Origin: Pseudomonas chlororaphis subsp. chlororaphis
Lineage (GTDB): Bacteria > Pseudomonadota > Gammaproteobacteria > Pseudomonadales > Pseudomonadaceae
Direction of reading: 5' to 3'
Length of the DNA: 64,000 nt
Assembly (NCBI RefSeq): GCF_003945765.1
Contig: NZ_CP027712.1
Location: 1,612,001-1,676,000 of the forward strand
This document shows, piece after piece, positions 15,085-24,432 of this stretch (its first letter is position 1; each line of letters starts with the position of its first letter). Position numbers and translations under genes: made by a program. Under the pieces are notes generated by a model. It had not been told where the DNA came from and did not search any database. It was given only the letters and a program-made list of their open reading frames with translations.

Positions 15085-15852
15085 ATGACGCCGAAAGCGC
15101 GTATTTTTTCTTCTTTCGTTCTCGGCGTCATGTTCTTGAGCGCATGTTCTGGAACCGTACAGGCGTCGGTAGTCATCCAGGGTACTCGACTGGTTTATCC
15201 GTCGGATGCTCGTGAAGTTACTATAAAAATGAACAATACCGGTGCTTCTGCTTCATTGGCCCAAAGTTGGATCGATGATGGCGATTCAACTAAAGGTCCC
15301 GAGGAAATAAAGGTTCCATTTTTGTTGTCCCCTGCGGTGATCCGTCTGGATCCGGATAGTTCGGCTTCACTGCGTGTTTCCTATACGGGCGAAAAACTTG
15401 CAGAAGATCGGGAGTCCTTGTTCTGGCTCAATGTGCTGGAAACGCCTCCGCGCAAGGAAGTCGATGAAAATGTCTTGCAATTTACGTTCAGAACTCGAAT
15501 CAAAGTGTTCTTTAGGCCCAAGAACTTGAAGTCGGATGTGGATTTGGTGGCGAACAAGCTCGATTGGAAATTCAAACAAGCCAGTCATCCGGATGAAAAA
15601 GGCAAAATTGAGCATCGCTTGGGGATTCAGGTAAGCAATCCGACGGCGTATTACGTTTCTTTCGGCAAGGTAGAAGTTGCTCTGGATGGGCGGCGGATTG
15701 CAGTTAAAGATGAAATGATCGCGCCTTTCAGTAGTGATTTTTTTCCATTACCCGAACAGCCTCCTCAGGCTTATCGAAAAGCCTCTGTTCATTACGAGGT
15801 CATTAATGACTTCGGTGGGCGGCGCGTACTTGAAAAACCGTTGTCCCTGTAA
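15085..15852 (+). CDS. Periplasmic fimbrial chaperone (CupB2-like)
   Basis: This 255-residue PapD-type chaperone has a signal peptide ending near residue 28 (VQA), then SVVIQGTRLVYPSDAREVTIKM as first strand. The middle holds VPFLLSPAVIRLDPDSSASLRV and LFWLNVLETPP. The family's conserved Arg in TRLVYP and Lys/Arg in the second region are present. It binds fimbrin subunits in the periplasm by donor-strand complementation. The start is preceded by GAGGAGTGA. It is visibly more AT-rich than the second chaperone further down, so the two are not recent duplicates. Confidence 0.9.
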   Translation: MTPKARIFSSFVLGVMFLSACSGTVQASVVIQGTRLVYPSDAREVTIKMNNTGASASLAQSWIDDGDSTKGPEEIKVPFLLSPAVIRLDPDSSASLRVSYTGEKLAEDRESLFWLNVLETPPRKEVDENVLQFTFRTRIKVFFRPKNLKSDVDLVANKLDWKFKQASHPDEKGKIEHRLGIQVSNPTAYYVSFGKVEVALDGRRIAVKDEMIAPFSSDFFPLPEQPPQAYRKASVHYEVINDFGGRRVLEKPLSL

Positions 15853-15895
15853 CTTTTCTCACCCTGCAGTTTTGTCATTTCTATGACCTGGCTGC

Positions 15896-18592
15896 ATGCC
15901 GGTATCGAATATGTTGAACGTCCAGCGTAGTTATCTGGTTGTTTTTGCTTGTGCGTTAGTTTCGTACGGTTTGAGCTCAGGTCGGTTTTTTCTATGTCTT
16001 GTTTCTACGGCGGCTATTGTCATGACGACTGAAACATGGGCTGAAACTTCCACTGCCGAGCCCGCGGGGCAGGGCGTGGTATTCGATTCGCAGATGTTGT
16101 TTCAGACCGAAGGTGCCCCCATCGATACCAGCCGTTTTGAGCGCCAGGGCTTTCTCATTCCGGGCAATTACCGCATCGACCTGCTGGTAAATGGTCAGTG
16201 GCGTGCCACGCAGAACATCGAGTTTCGCGACACGCATGGGCCGCAAGGCGGCCAGCCTTGTTATGAGCGTTCGTTGCTGGTCCGCGCCGGTATCGATCTG
16301 GACAAGGCGGCTTCGGCGCAACCTTCCGCAGAAAGCATGCCGGAGGGCGCCTATTGCGCCGACCTGGCTCGCTACATTCCGGGTCTCACCACGAAGATCG
16401 ATCTCAAGGAGCTGACGATCGATCTTTCGGTTCCGCAATATTTCCTGCAGAAGAACCTGTCGAAAACCTATGTCGATCCGGCGAACTGGGATCATGGCGT
16501 TTCCGCGGGGCTGCTCAACTACAACACTAACCTGTTCAGCGTACAAAACAGCGGCCGCACCATGACCAATGGTTATGCCGGGCTGAACATGGGGCTCAAT
16601 GTCGGCTCGGTGCGTTTACGGCATAACGGCACCTTGACCTGGTCGCCGCAAACGGGTGGCCATTATCAACGCGGGCAAGTTTATGCCCAGACCGCGCTAC
16701 CGGCCTGGCGCTCGCAACTGCTGGTGGGGGAGAGCGCCACCGATGCCGATCTGTTCGACTCGGTATCGTTCCGCGGGGTACAGCTGTCCAGCGACGACCG
16801 GATGCTGCCCGACACCGAGCGCTTTTACGCGCCGGTGGTGCGCGGTACGGCCAGCTCGAACGCCAAGGTGTCGGTTTATCAGCGCGGTTATCTGATCTCC
16901 GAAACCTCGGTGGCGCCAGGGCCATTCGAGATCAGCGATCTGCAGGCCGCCAGCTTCGGTGGCGACCTGAGCGTCACCGTGACCGAGGCTAACGGGAAGA
17001 GCAGCAGCTTCATCGTGCCCTTTGCCACGACTGTTCAGTTACTGCGCCCTGGAAACTCCCGATATGGCTTCACCGCCGGCCAGATCATCGATCCAGGGCT
17101 GCGTGGCAATAACCAGTATGTGCTGCAAGGGACAGCCCAGCACGGTCTGGATAACGACATTACCGGATACATCGGCAGTGCTGTCACGGGCAGTTATATG
17201 TCGGTGCTGATGGGGAGTGCGCTCAATACCGATGTGGGGGGCTTTGCTTTCGATGTGACCCAGGCCAAAACCAACGTGCCCAGAAGGGGCCGTCTGAAGG
17301 GGACGAGCCTGCGTCTGTCCTATAGCAAGAACCTGCCCAATAGCGGTACCAACTTCTCGTTACTGGCTTATCGCTACTCGACCCGTGGTTATTTGGGACT
17401 GCATGACGCGGTCGCGTTGCAGGACTTCGTCGAGAGCGGCGAACGGGTGGAAGCCTTCTCCCGAATGCGTGACCGGCTGGATGTGAATATCAGTCAGCAG
17501 TTGAAGGCCACTGGCGGGCATCTCTATGCCAGTGGTTCGGCGCTCAATTACTGGAACAGACAAGGCAAGGCCCTGAGCTTTTCCACGGGTTACAGCAATC
17601 AGTGGCGGGGCAATAGCTATTCCTTCGCCGTACAGCGCACGCTGGGACAGAACCGGTATTCAGGGCGTCGGGCAGTCAGTAGCAATACGACCTTGAGTTT
17701 GACCCTTACGATCCCGCTGGGCCGTGAGACCCGGGGCGCAACGGTGCTCAACAACTTCGTCAGTCACGACCAGAGCACGGGAACTCATCTGACCAGCGGC
17801 GTTTCCGGGACAGTAGACGACGCGGGCAAAGCATCCTACGCCGTGTCCGTTTCCCGCGATGACAAGCAACGGGAAACCAGCCACAACGCCAGTCTCAATT
17901 ATTCCTTGCCCCAGGTGGCCTTGAGTTCCAGTTTTTCCCAGGGCAGCGATTACCGCCAGGGCTCCATCGGCGCGTCCGGCGGCATGATCCTGCACCCCGG
18001 CGGCCTGACGTTTGCCCAGACCCTGAGCGAGACCAGCGGCCTGGTCTACGCGCCTCATGCCAAGGGCGCAGGTGTCGGCTACAGCGGCGCGCGGGTGAAT
18101 GGCAGCGGTTACGCGGTGGTACCCAGCCTGACGCCTTTCCAGCTCAACACCGTGGATATCGACCCTCAGGGCATGCCCGACGACGTCGAGCTGCAGGTCA
18201 GTTCGCGCAACACCGCGCCGGTGGCGGGAGCCGTGGTGATGCTGTCTTACCCGACCCGCAAGGCGCGCTCTTTCCTGATCAACAGCCTGCAACCCAATGG
18301 CGCGCTCCTGCCGTTTGCCGCGATCGCGACCGACGCCGAGAGCGGAGTGGAAATGGGTGCGGTCGGCCAGGGCAGTCGCCTGGTGCTGCGCAGCGAAAAG
18401 GACCAGGGTTCGATCCGCGTCGAATGGGGTGATCAGCCTGGGCAGCAATGCCTGATCGACTACCGCTTGCCCAAACGCGATGCAGCGTCTGCCAAGGCGG
18501 CTGAGGCGAAGGGCTATGAGGTATTCGACCTGCCATGCCGCCCGCTACCTCCCGACACTGCCGGCGCGCCCGCTCAGGCGAGGAACGGCTGA
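15896..18592 (+). CDS. Fimbrial outer-membrane usher (CupB3-like)
   Basis: This 898-residue PapC/FimD-family usher forms the outer-membrane pore that accepts chaperone-subunit complexes. The N-terminal domain starts after the signal region with VVFDSQMLF. The middle is a 24-strand barrel with the plug region near 270-350 (YLISETSVAPGPFEISDL). The C-terminal domains end with a Cys pair (QQCLIDYRLP and DLPCRPLPP). Two hydrophobic stretches precede the mature part, so the true start may be ATG 15911 or later. The length is normal for ushers, with no clear added POTRA-like domain; this matters because the P. aeruginosa CupB3 'P-usher' is reported to secrete CupB5. The stop overlaps the next start. 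Confidence 0.9.
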   Translation: MPVSNMLNVQRSYLVVFACALVSYGLSSGRFFLCLVSTAAIVMTTETWAETSTAEPAGQGVVFDSQMLFQTEGAPIDTSRFERQGFLIPGNYRIDLLVNGQWRATQNIEFRDTHGPQGGQPCYERSLLVRAGIDLDKAASAQPSAESMPEGAYCADLARYIPGLTTKIDLKELTIDLSVPQYFLQKNLSKTYVDPANWDHGVSAGLLNYNTNLFSVQNSGRTMTNGYAGLNMGLNVGSVRLRHNGTLTWSPQTGGHYQRGQVYAQTALPAWRSQLLVGESATDADLFDSVSFRGVQLSSDDRMLPDTERFYAPVVRGTASSNAKVSVYQRGYLISETSVAPGPFEISDLQAASFGGDLSVTVTEANGKSSSFIVPFATTVQLLRPGNSRYGFTAGQIIDPGLRGNNQYVLQGTAQHGLDNDITGYIGSAVTGSYMSVLMGSALNTDVGGFAFDVTQAKTNVPRRGRLKGTSLRLSYSKNLPNSGTNFSLLAYRYSTRGYLGLHDAVALQDFVESGERVEAFSRMRDRLDVNISQQLKATGGHLYASGSALNYWNRQGKALSFSTGYSNQWRGNSYSFAVQRTLGQNRYSGRRAVSSNTTLSLTLTIPLGRETRGATVLNNFVSHDQSTGTHLTSGVSGTVDDAGKASYAVSVSRDDKQRETSHNASLNYSLPQVALSSSFSQGSDYRQGSIGASGGMILHPGGLTFAQTLSETSGLVYAPHAKGAGVGYSGARVNGSGYAVVPSLTPFQLNTVDIDPQGMPDDVELQVSSRNTAPVAGAVVMLSYPTRKARSFLINSLQPNGALLPFAAIATDAESGVEMGAVGQGSRLVLRSEKDQGSIRVEWGDQPGQQCLIDYRLPKRDAASAKAAEAKGYEVFDLPCRPLPPDTAGAPAQARNG

Positions 18593-19371
18593 TGCGACAG
18601 GCAGGCGGCTTGTGCTGCCCCTCGGCCATGGCTCGGCGAATCTGTGGGGGCCTGATGGCGGCCTGGCTGCTGATGTCGCTTTGCGCCGACGTCCAGGCGG
18701 CGCTGGCCATTACCGGTACGCGCTTCATCTACCCGGGCAATACCCCGGCGTTGACGGTCAGGGTCGGCAACACCGGCGATGCGCCGATCCTCCTGCAAGC
18801 CTGGCTGGACCGGGGGGATACGCGCGCCGACCCGAGTCGTTTGACGGTGCCGTTCGTACTGTCGCCGCCTATTTCCCGGCTCGACCCGCAACAGCGCAGC
18901 GCTCTGGTGGTGCGTTACACCGGTGAGCCCTTGCCCGGCGATCGCGAGTCGGTGTTCTGGATCAACTTCCTCGAAGTGCCACCGGTGACGACCAGCGACA
19001 GCAATGTGCTGCGCCTGGCCTATCGCATGCGCATGAAGCTGCTGTACCGCCCTTCGGGCCTTGCCGGCAAGGCGGACGAGGCAATCGGGCAAGTGGTCTG
19101 GAGCCTCGACAAGGCACCCGGAGCGGACGGGCAGATGGCGTTGCTGGCCACCAGCCGGGCGCCTTACTACGTGTCCATCCCGCAGTTGGAACTGGGCAGC
19201 GGGGCTCAATCGATCAGTTGGCAGGGGATCACGCTCGAGCCTTTCGGCACGACACGTATCGCCCTGCCCGCAACAAAAAAGGCAGCCGTCGCCAATGCGA
19301 CGGTCGTTCGTTACCAGGTGGCGATAGACAGCGGGGAGACGCTGAGTGGAAGTGCGCGGTTACAACAGTAG
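18592..19371 (+). CDS. Second periplasmic fimbrial chaperone (CupB4-like)
   Basis: This 259-residue PapD-type chaperone has an ATG overlapping the usher stop (TGATG) behind GAGGAACGG. The signal peptide ends near residue 36 (VQA). It has TRFIYPGNTPALTVRV as first strand, VPFVLSPPISRLDPQQRSALVV, and VFWINFLEVPP. The cupB cluster of P. aeruginosa also encodes two chaperones, thought to serve different subunits. This one may serve the tip adhesin encoded last in the cluster, which is inference. The GC content is higher than in the first chaperone gene. Confidence 0.88.
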   Translation: MRQAGGLCCPSAMARRICGGLMAAWLLMSLCADVQAALAITGTRFIYPGNTPALTVRVGNTGDAPILLQAWLDRGDTRADPSRLTVPFVLSPPISRLDPQQRSALVVRYTGEPLPGDRESVFWINFLEVPPVTTSDSNVLRLAYRMRMKLLYRPSGLAGKADEAIGQVVWSLDKAPGADGQMALLATSRAPYYVSIPQLELGSGAQSISWQGITLEPFGTTRIALPATKKAAVANATVVRYQVAIDSGETLSGSARLQQ

Positions 19372-19450
19372 TTTTGCGATGGACAGATTCGCGGCGAGTG
19401 CGTCGTCATGCGGTTGCGGTCGAGCGCCCGAGGGCGCGCGACCGGTGGGC

Positions 19451-21136
19451 ATGAGTCTGGGGCGGCGTGGGTCGTGTTTCGTGCTGGCGGCGCTGCTGCC
19501 CCTGGCGGTGCCCGATATCGCTCTGGCCTTGCAGGTGCCTAACGCCGGTCAGGCGATGCGTGACATCGAGTCGGTCCAGCCGGTCCAGCCAGTCCCTTCG
19601 GAGCTGGAGTTGGATCTGCCCAAGGCCGATACACCCGCCGCGCCGGCAGCCCCGGACACCTCCGGGATCCGGGTGCAGGTCCAGGCGTTTGCCATCGAGG
19701 GCAACCAGGTGTTCACCACCGAGCGCCTGCGGCCGCTGCTGGCCGACCTGCAGGGCCAGGAACTGGACCTGAACGGTTTGCGCGCAGCCGCGCAGCGTAT
19801 TACCGACTACTACCAGAAGCGGGGTTATGTACTGGCCCGCGCTTTCCTGCCGCCCCAGGACATTGAAAACGGCCTAGTGCGGATCGCCGTGGTGGAGGGG
19901 CGTTACGGACGCATCGAAGTGCAGAACCGTTCGCGCGCCCTGGATCAGGTGGTGCATGCGCCACTGTCGTCGCTGAACAGCGGCGAGGCGGTATACGACG
20001 CGGACCTGGAGCGCAGCCTCTTGCTGTTGAGCGACCTGCCCGGGGTCCAGGCCCGCGGCACCTTGCGCCCTGGCCAGGAGTACGGGACCACCGACCTGGT
20101 GATCGATACCGAGCCCGGGCCGCTGCTGAACGGCACCCTGGAGGCGGACAACTTCGGTGGCTACTACACCGGTGAATACCGCCTGGGCGGCAGCCTCAAC
20201 CTCAACAACCCCTTGCGCCTCGGCGACCAGCTCAGCCTGCGGGCGATGCGCAGCGACGAGTCGCAGCGTTATTACCGTGCGGCCTACCAGTTACCGGTCG
20301 GTCCCTGGTCGACTCGCGTCGGCGGTGCGTACTCGCAAATGAGCTACCACGTGGGCCGGGACTTCGAGGTCCTCGACTACCACGGTACTGCCAGCTTCCG
20401 CAGTCTCTTCGTCGCCCAGCCACTGGTGCGCAGCCGGACCTTCGACCTCACTGCGCAACTGCAATACGAAGACAAGCGACTGCGCGACGATATCGACCTC
20501 TACGAGGACAGCAACCGCAAACGGATCGGCCTGTGGACCCTGAGTCTCAGTGGCAACGGCCAGGATCATGTTTTCGGGGGAGGCCAGAACTTCTTCGATC
20601 TGTCCTACGGCAGCGGACGCCTGCGTTTCGGCGACCGCGAGAAAGAGGTCGGGGACAGGCGTACCGCGGGCACTTCGGGCGGGTTCGCCAAGCTCAATCT
20701 CAACGCTGCACGCCTGCAGCGCCTGAGCGACCGCTTCCAGCTCTATACCCGGCTGAGTGCGCAATGGACCAACAGCAACCTGGACAGCTCGGAAAAGCTC
20801 GGCCTTGGCGGTCCCTACGGTGTGCGTGGCTATCCATTGGGCGCCGGCAGTGGCGACCAGGGCTGGCAGGCCAGTACCGAATTGCGCTACGCCCTGGCTC
20901 CACGCTGGCAGCTCAGTGCTTTCGCCGACACGGGCACGGTCAAGGTCAACCGCCAACCCTGGACCTCCGAAAACAATACCCGCCGGATCACGGCGACCGG
21001 TATCGGTGCCAGCTGGGCGGGGCCTTCGCAGCAAGTCAACCTGACGCTCGCCTGGCCGCTGCATGACAACGGCAAGACCCGGGACAAGCCGGAGCGCCGC
21101 CCCCAGGTCTGGATGAACGCGACGCAATATTTCTAG
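19451..21136 (+). CDS. Two-partner secretion transporter TpsB (ShlB/FhaC family)
   Basis: This outer-membrane beta-barrel protein of about 561 residues has POTRA domains and exports the TpsA product encoded next. After a signal peptide (residues ~7-26) comes a Pro-rich linker. A POTRA domain (about 72-150) follows, with VQAFAIEGNQVFTTERL, then a second POTRA region, then the 16-strand barrel. The loop-6 motif GGPYGVRGYPLG is present near residue 455. The protein ends in aromatic Phe (NATQYF), as outer-membrane barrels do. Start choice is uncertain: the frame is open from GTG 19346, inside the chaperone gene; ATG 19451 gives a normal signal peptide. Confidence 0.87.
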   Translation: MSLGRRGSCFVLAALLPLAVPDIALALQVPNAGQAMRDIESVQPVQPVPSELELDLPKADTPAAPAAPDTSGIRVQVQAFAIEGNQVFTTERLRPLLADLQGQELDLNGLRAAAQRITDYYQKRGYVLARAFLPPQDIENGLVRIAVVEGRYGRIEVQNRSRALDQVVHAPLSSLNSGEAVYDADLERSLLLLSDLPGVQARGTLRPGQEYGTTDLVIDTEPGPLLNGTLEADNFGGYYTGEYRLGGSLNLNNPLRLGDQLSLRAMRSDESQRYYRAAYQLPVGPWSTRVGGAYSQMSYHVGRDFEVLDYHGTASFRSLFVAQPLVRSRTFDLTAQLQYEDKRLRDDIDLYEDSNRKRIGLWTLSLSGNGQDHVFGGGQNFFDLSYGSGRLRFGDREKEVGDRRTAGTSGGFAKLNLNAARLQRLSDRFQLYTRLSAQWTNSNLDSSEKLGLGGPYGVRGYPLGAGSGDQGWQASTELRYALAPRWQLSAFADTGTVKVNRQPWTSENNTRRITATGIGASWAGPSQQVNLTLAWPLHDNGKTRDKPERRPQVWMNATQYF

Positions 21137-21138
21137 TA

Positions 21139-21185
21139 CCTGCTCGTAGCAGGAGTAGTGTCGTTCTGCAAATGGTTTGCAGAAC
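21139..21185 (+). other. Two tandem hairpins in the tpsB-tpsA gap
   Basis: CCTGCT (21139-21144) pairs with AGCAGG (21148-21153). GTTCTGCAAA (21163-21172) pairs perfectly with TTTGCAGAAC (21176-21185) around TGG. They lie between the tpsB stop and the tpsA GTG at 21211. They may protect a processed tpsA message or attenuate read-through. Confidence 0.55.
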
Positions 21186-21210
21186 GTTCTTTAGTGAAGA
21201 GGGCGTTACC

Positions 21211-24200
21211 GTGAACAAAATGTATGCACTGGTTTGGAACCAGGCCTTGGCATGCTGGAATGTGGCTCATGAAGGGGCACGTCGCCGGCGCAAGTCGGGT
21301 GCACGCAAGGGGATGGTCGTGGCGGCTGTCAGCCTGCTGGGAGCGGGCGCCATGTCCTCGGCATTCGCCCTGCCGACGGGGGGAACCGTGGTGCACGGTA
21401 CGGGCGATATTCTGGTCTTCGACAATAACAAGGAAATGTCGATCAACCAGCATACCGACAAGCTGATCACCAACTGGAACGACTTCAGCGTCGCAAAGGG
21501 CGAGAGGGTTACCTTCAACCAGCCTGGTAAAAGCTCGGTTGCGCTGAACCGCGTCATCGGAACCAATGCCAGTAACATCCAGGGCCGGATCAATGCCAAT
21601 GGCCAGGTGTTTCTGGTCAACCCCAACGGCGTAGTGTTCGGCCAGGGCGCGCAGGTCAACGTGGGTGGTCTGGTGGCTTCGACCCGAAGCATCAGCGACG
21701 ATGACTTCAAGGCCGGCAAATACAATTTCTCGGGCAACTCGTCGGCGGAGATCATCAACAACGGCGACATCATTGCCGACCAGGGCGGCAACGTGGCGCT
21801 GCTGGGGACCAACGTTCGCAACGATGGGGTGATCCAGGCGCAAATGGGCCGGGTGGTGCTGGGTGCGGGGGACAAGTTCACCGTGAACTTCGACGGCAAC
21901 AACCTGCTCAACCTGCAAGTCGATGGCGCCGCAGTGGATGCCCTGGTGAAAAACGGTGGCCTGCTCAAGGCTGACGGCGGCCAGGTGCTGATGACCGCCA
22001 AGAGTGCTGGCGACATGTTGCGGACCGTGGTCAACAACCAGGGCACCATCGAGGCCAATACCCTGCGTGGCACAGCCGGCAAGATCACCCTCGATGGCGG
22101 CGATATGGGCAAGGTGCTGGTGGGCGGGGCGATGACCGCCAGTGCCATCGGCACCGTGGGTAACGGCGGTGTGATCGAGACCAAAGGCGCGAATACCGAG
22201 GTGCAACTGGCGACCCGGGTCAATACCCAGGCCAGCAACGGCCAGACCGGCAGCTGGAAGATCACCTCGCGCGAGGTCAAGGTCAATCCGACAGCGGCAT
22301 CGGGCAGCGACACCGCCTACGCCGATACCTTGTCGAACAACCTGGCGACCACCAACATCGAACTGGCCAGCAGTGCCGGCGATGTGGTGGTGGGTGGTCC
22401 CGTCACCTGGAACAGTGGCAATCAGCTGAAGCTGTCTTCCAAGCGCGACATCGAGGTCAATGGCGGACTGGCCAGCACCGGTATTAAGGCCCGGGTCGAG
22501 ATGAATGCCGATAAAGCCATCCGGCTCAACGGCAACGTGACCCTCAGTGGGGCCAATGCCAGCCTTGGGATGAACCATGGCAGCGGCTATGCCCTGGGGC
22601 AGGACGCGAAGGTCACTCTGTCCGGTACCGGGGCCTCGTTCGATTCGAACGGCGCGCTTTACGATGTCATTCAAAACACCGCCCAGTTGCAGGCGGTCAA
22701 TAACAACCTCAATGGCTTGTATGTCCTGGGGACCGACATCAAGGGTTACGGCAACTTCAAGTCCATTGGTGGCAATGGCACCTTCTCTGGCGTCTTCGAT
22801 GGCCTGGGCAATACTGTCAGCGGTTTCACGGTGACCAATACCGGGCCTATGGTTGGTCTGTTCGCCGGCAACTCGGGCAGTATCAGTAACCTGAAACTGG
22901 CCAACATGACCGTCAATGGCACTACCTCCGGAGTGGGCTTCAGCTATATCGGCGGCCTGGTGGGGGTGAACACCGGGACCCTGACCAACATCAGCGCCAC
23001 TGGCCTGCGCGTCAACGCCAACGCCTCGAACACCAACGTCGTGGGTGGTTTGGTCGGGCTCAATGCAGGCGGTGCGATCGATCGCGCATCGGTGGGGGGC
23101 AACTCCTACGTGAATGGCAACAGCTATACCACGTCGGTGGGTGGCCTGGTCGGTGAAAACGTTTCAGGGGGTGCGGGTTCCGCGAGCATTACCAACAGTT
23201 TGGCGAATGTCGCCATTGGCGGGTACCTGGCGCGCAACTTCGCTGGTGGTGCGGGCGGCCTGGTCGGTACCAACAGGGGCGGTTATATCGCCGACTCTTC
23301 CAGCAGCGGTTCAGTCGGTACCTACTCGTGCAGTTATGTGGGCACGAATATAGGTGGGCTGATCGGTTACAACCAGGCAGGCACGGTCGAGCGGTCCAGC
23401 TCCTCGGCAACGGTGCAGGGTCACAGCGCCAGCAACATTGGCGGCCTGATCGGGTTCAACACCAACAGTGCGGTCAGGGAGTCCAGCTTCAGCGGTAAGG
23501 TCAACGGTTACGGCAGTGCCTCGGCAGGCGGGCTGATCGGTTACAACCAGAACAGCACGCTGAACGACGTCAAGACCAGCGGTACGGTCTACGACACTTC
23601 GGGCACCAATGTCGGTGGCCTGGTCGGCCAGAACTTCTACGGCAAAATAGACACCGCCGAGGCCTTGGCCAATGTCACCGCGGGCGCCAACAGCAATACC
23701 GGCGGGCTGATCGGCAGCAACTACGGCGGTACCGTCAGCCACGTCGTGGCTCGCGGCAAGGTCGTGGCAGGCAGCAACAGCAATGTTGGCGGGCTAATCG
23801 GCAACAACGACGGTGACCTGAGTTCGGTCGAAGCCAGTGGTGAAGTCCGGGCCGGGAGCAACAGCTTCGTGGGTGGCCTGGTGGGTACCAACGGTCGCAC
23901 CCTGGGCTCGACTATCGAAACCGCTACGGCCAAGGGCACTGTCTACGGTGATCGGGACAGTAACATCGGTGGGTTGGTGGGGCAGAATCATGGCCAGATC
24001 TCCAACTCCCTGGCCCTGGGCTCGGTGAGCGGCGGTTACTACACGAGGCTCGGCGGCCTGGTGGGGCTGAATATGGGCAAAGTTCGTCAATCGGTGGCCA
24101 GTGGCAAGATCAACGCCAATTACCCGAGCTACCAGACTTACGGCGGCCTGGTCGGCGTCAACTATGGCGAGATGAAATACAACTCGGCACTGGGCGAAGC

Positions 24201-24246
24201 TGCCCAGGTACCGCTTTCCGGCATGAACCTGGGAATCATCCAGTAA
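21211..24246 (+). CDS. TpsA exoprotein with haemagglutinin domain and GLUG repeats (CupB5-like)
   Basis: This 1011-residue secreted adhesin belongs to a two-partner system. The N terminus is the extended signal peptide region (VNKMYALVWNQALACWNV), so the start is the GTG at 21211. A hydrophobic part follows, with cleavage near AFA (about 53). The TPS domain (about 54-300) has NQHTDKLITNWNDF and the conserved NPNGVVFG at 137-144. From about residue 575 to the end there are fourteen GLUG-type motifs ([IVLAT]GGL[VI]GxN) spaced 30-50 residues apart, forming a repetitive beta structure. The size is close to P. aeruginosa CupB5 (about 1,000 residues). Export is expected through the TpsB encoded just upstream. 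Confidence 0.88.
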   Translation: MNKMYALVWNQALACWNVAHEGARRRRKSGARKGMVVAAVSLLGAGAMSSAFALPTGGTVVHGTGDILVFDNNKEMSINQHTDKLITNWNDFSVAKGERVTFNQPGKSSVALNRVIGTNASNIQGRINANGQVFLVNPNGVVFGQGAQVNVGGLVASTRSISDDDFKAGKYNFSGNSSAEIINNGDIIADQGGNVALLGTNVRNDGVIQAQMGRVVLGAGDKFTVNFDGNNLLNLQVDGAAVDALVKNGGLLKADGGQVLMTAKSAGDMLRTVVNNQGTIEANTLRGTAGKITLDGGDMGKVLVGGAMTASAIGTVGNGGVIETKGANTEVQLATRVNTQASNGQTGSWKITSREVKVNPTAASGSDTAYADTLSNNLATTNIELASSAGDVVVGGPVTWNSGNQLKLSSKRDIEVNGGLASTGIKARVEMNADKAIRLNGNVTLSGANASLGMNHGSGYALGQDAKVTLSGTGASFDSNGALYDVIQNTAQLQAVNNNLNGLYVLGTDIKGYGNFKSIGGNGTFSGVFDGLGNTVSGFTVTNTGPMVGLFAGNSGSISNLKLANMTVNGTTSGVGFSYIGGLVGVNTGTLTNISATGLRVNANASNTNVVGGLVGLNAGGAIDRASVGGNSYVNGNSYTTSVGGLVGENVSGGAGSASITNSLANVAIGGYLARNFAGGAGGLVGTNRGGYIADSSSSGSVGTYSCSYVGTNIGGLIGYNQAGTVERSSSSATVQGHSASNIGGLIGFNTNSAVRESSFSGKVNGYGSASAGGLIGYNQNSTLNDVKTSGTVYDTSGTNVGGLVGQNFYGKIDTAEALANVTAGANSNTGGLIGSNYGGTVSHVVARGKVVAGSNSNVGGLIGNNDGDLSSVEASGEVRAGSNSFVGGLVGTNGRTLGSTIETATAKGTVYGDRDSNIGGLVGQNHGQISNSLALGSVSGGYYTRLGGLVGLNMGKVRQSVASGKINANYPSYQTYGGLVGVNYGEMKYNSALGEAAQVPLSGMNLGIIQ

Positions 24247-24286
24247 CCCTCGGCACCACCCGTTGATACCCAGGTATCGCGGGTTC

Positions 24287-24323
24287 CCGATACGTCATGC
24301 CGCGGCATGGCGTATCGGTTTTT
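24287..24323 (+). terminator. Terminator between tpsA and the tip-adhesin gene
   Basis: CCGATACG (24287-24294) pairs with CGTATCGG (24311-24318); inside, ATGCCG pairs with CGGCAT. Five T follow. It sits 40 bases after the tpsA stop and before the last gene of the cluster, so it may reduce the tip subunit relative to the shaft. Confidence 0.7.
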
Positions 24324-24432
24324 CAGGATTCATCACCTCTTTCAGGATGACCCGCGATGCGGGTCTTCCATGAGCAACGAAACCCGGTCGGCCAACACGG
24401 CCGGGCTCAAGCAGAGCATGGAGAATGGCCCC

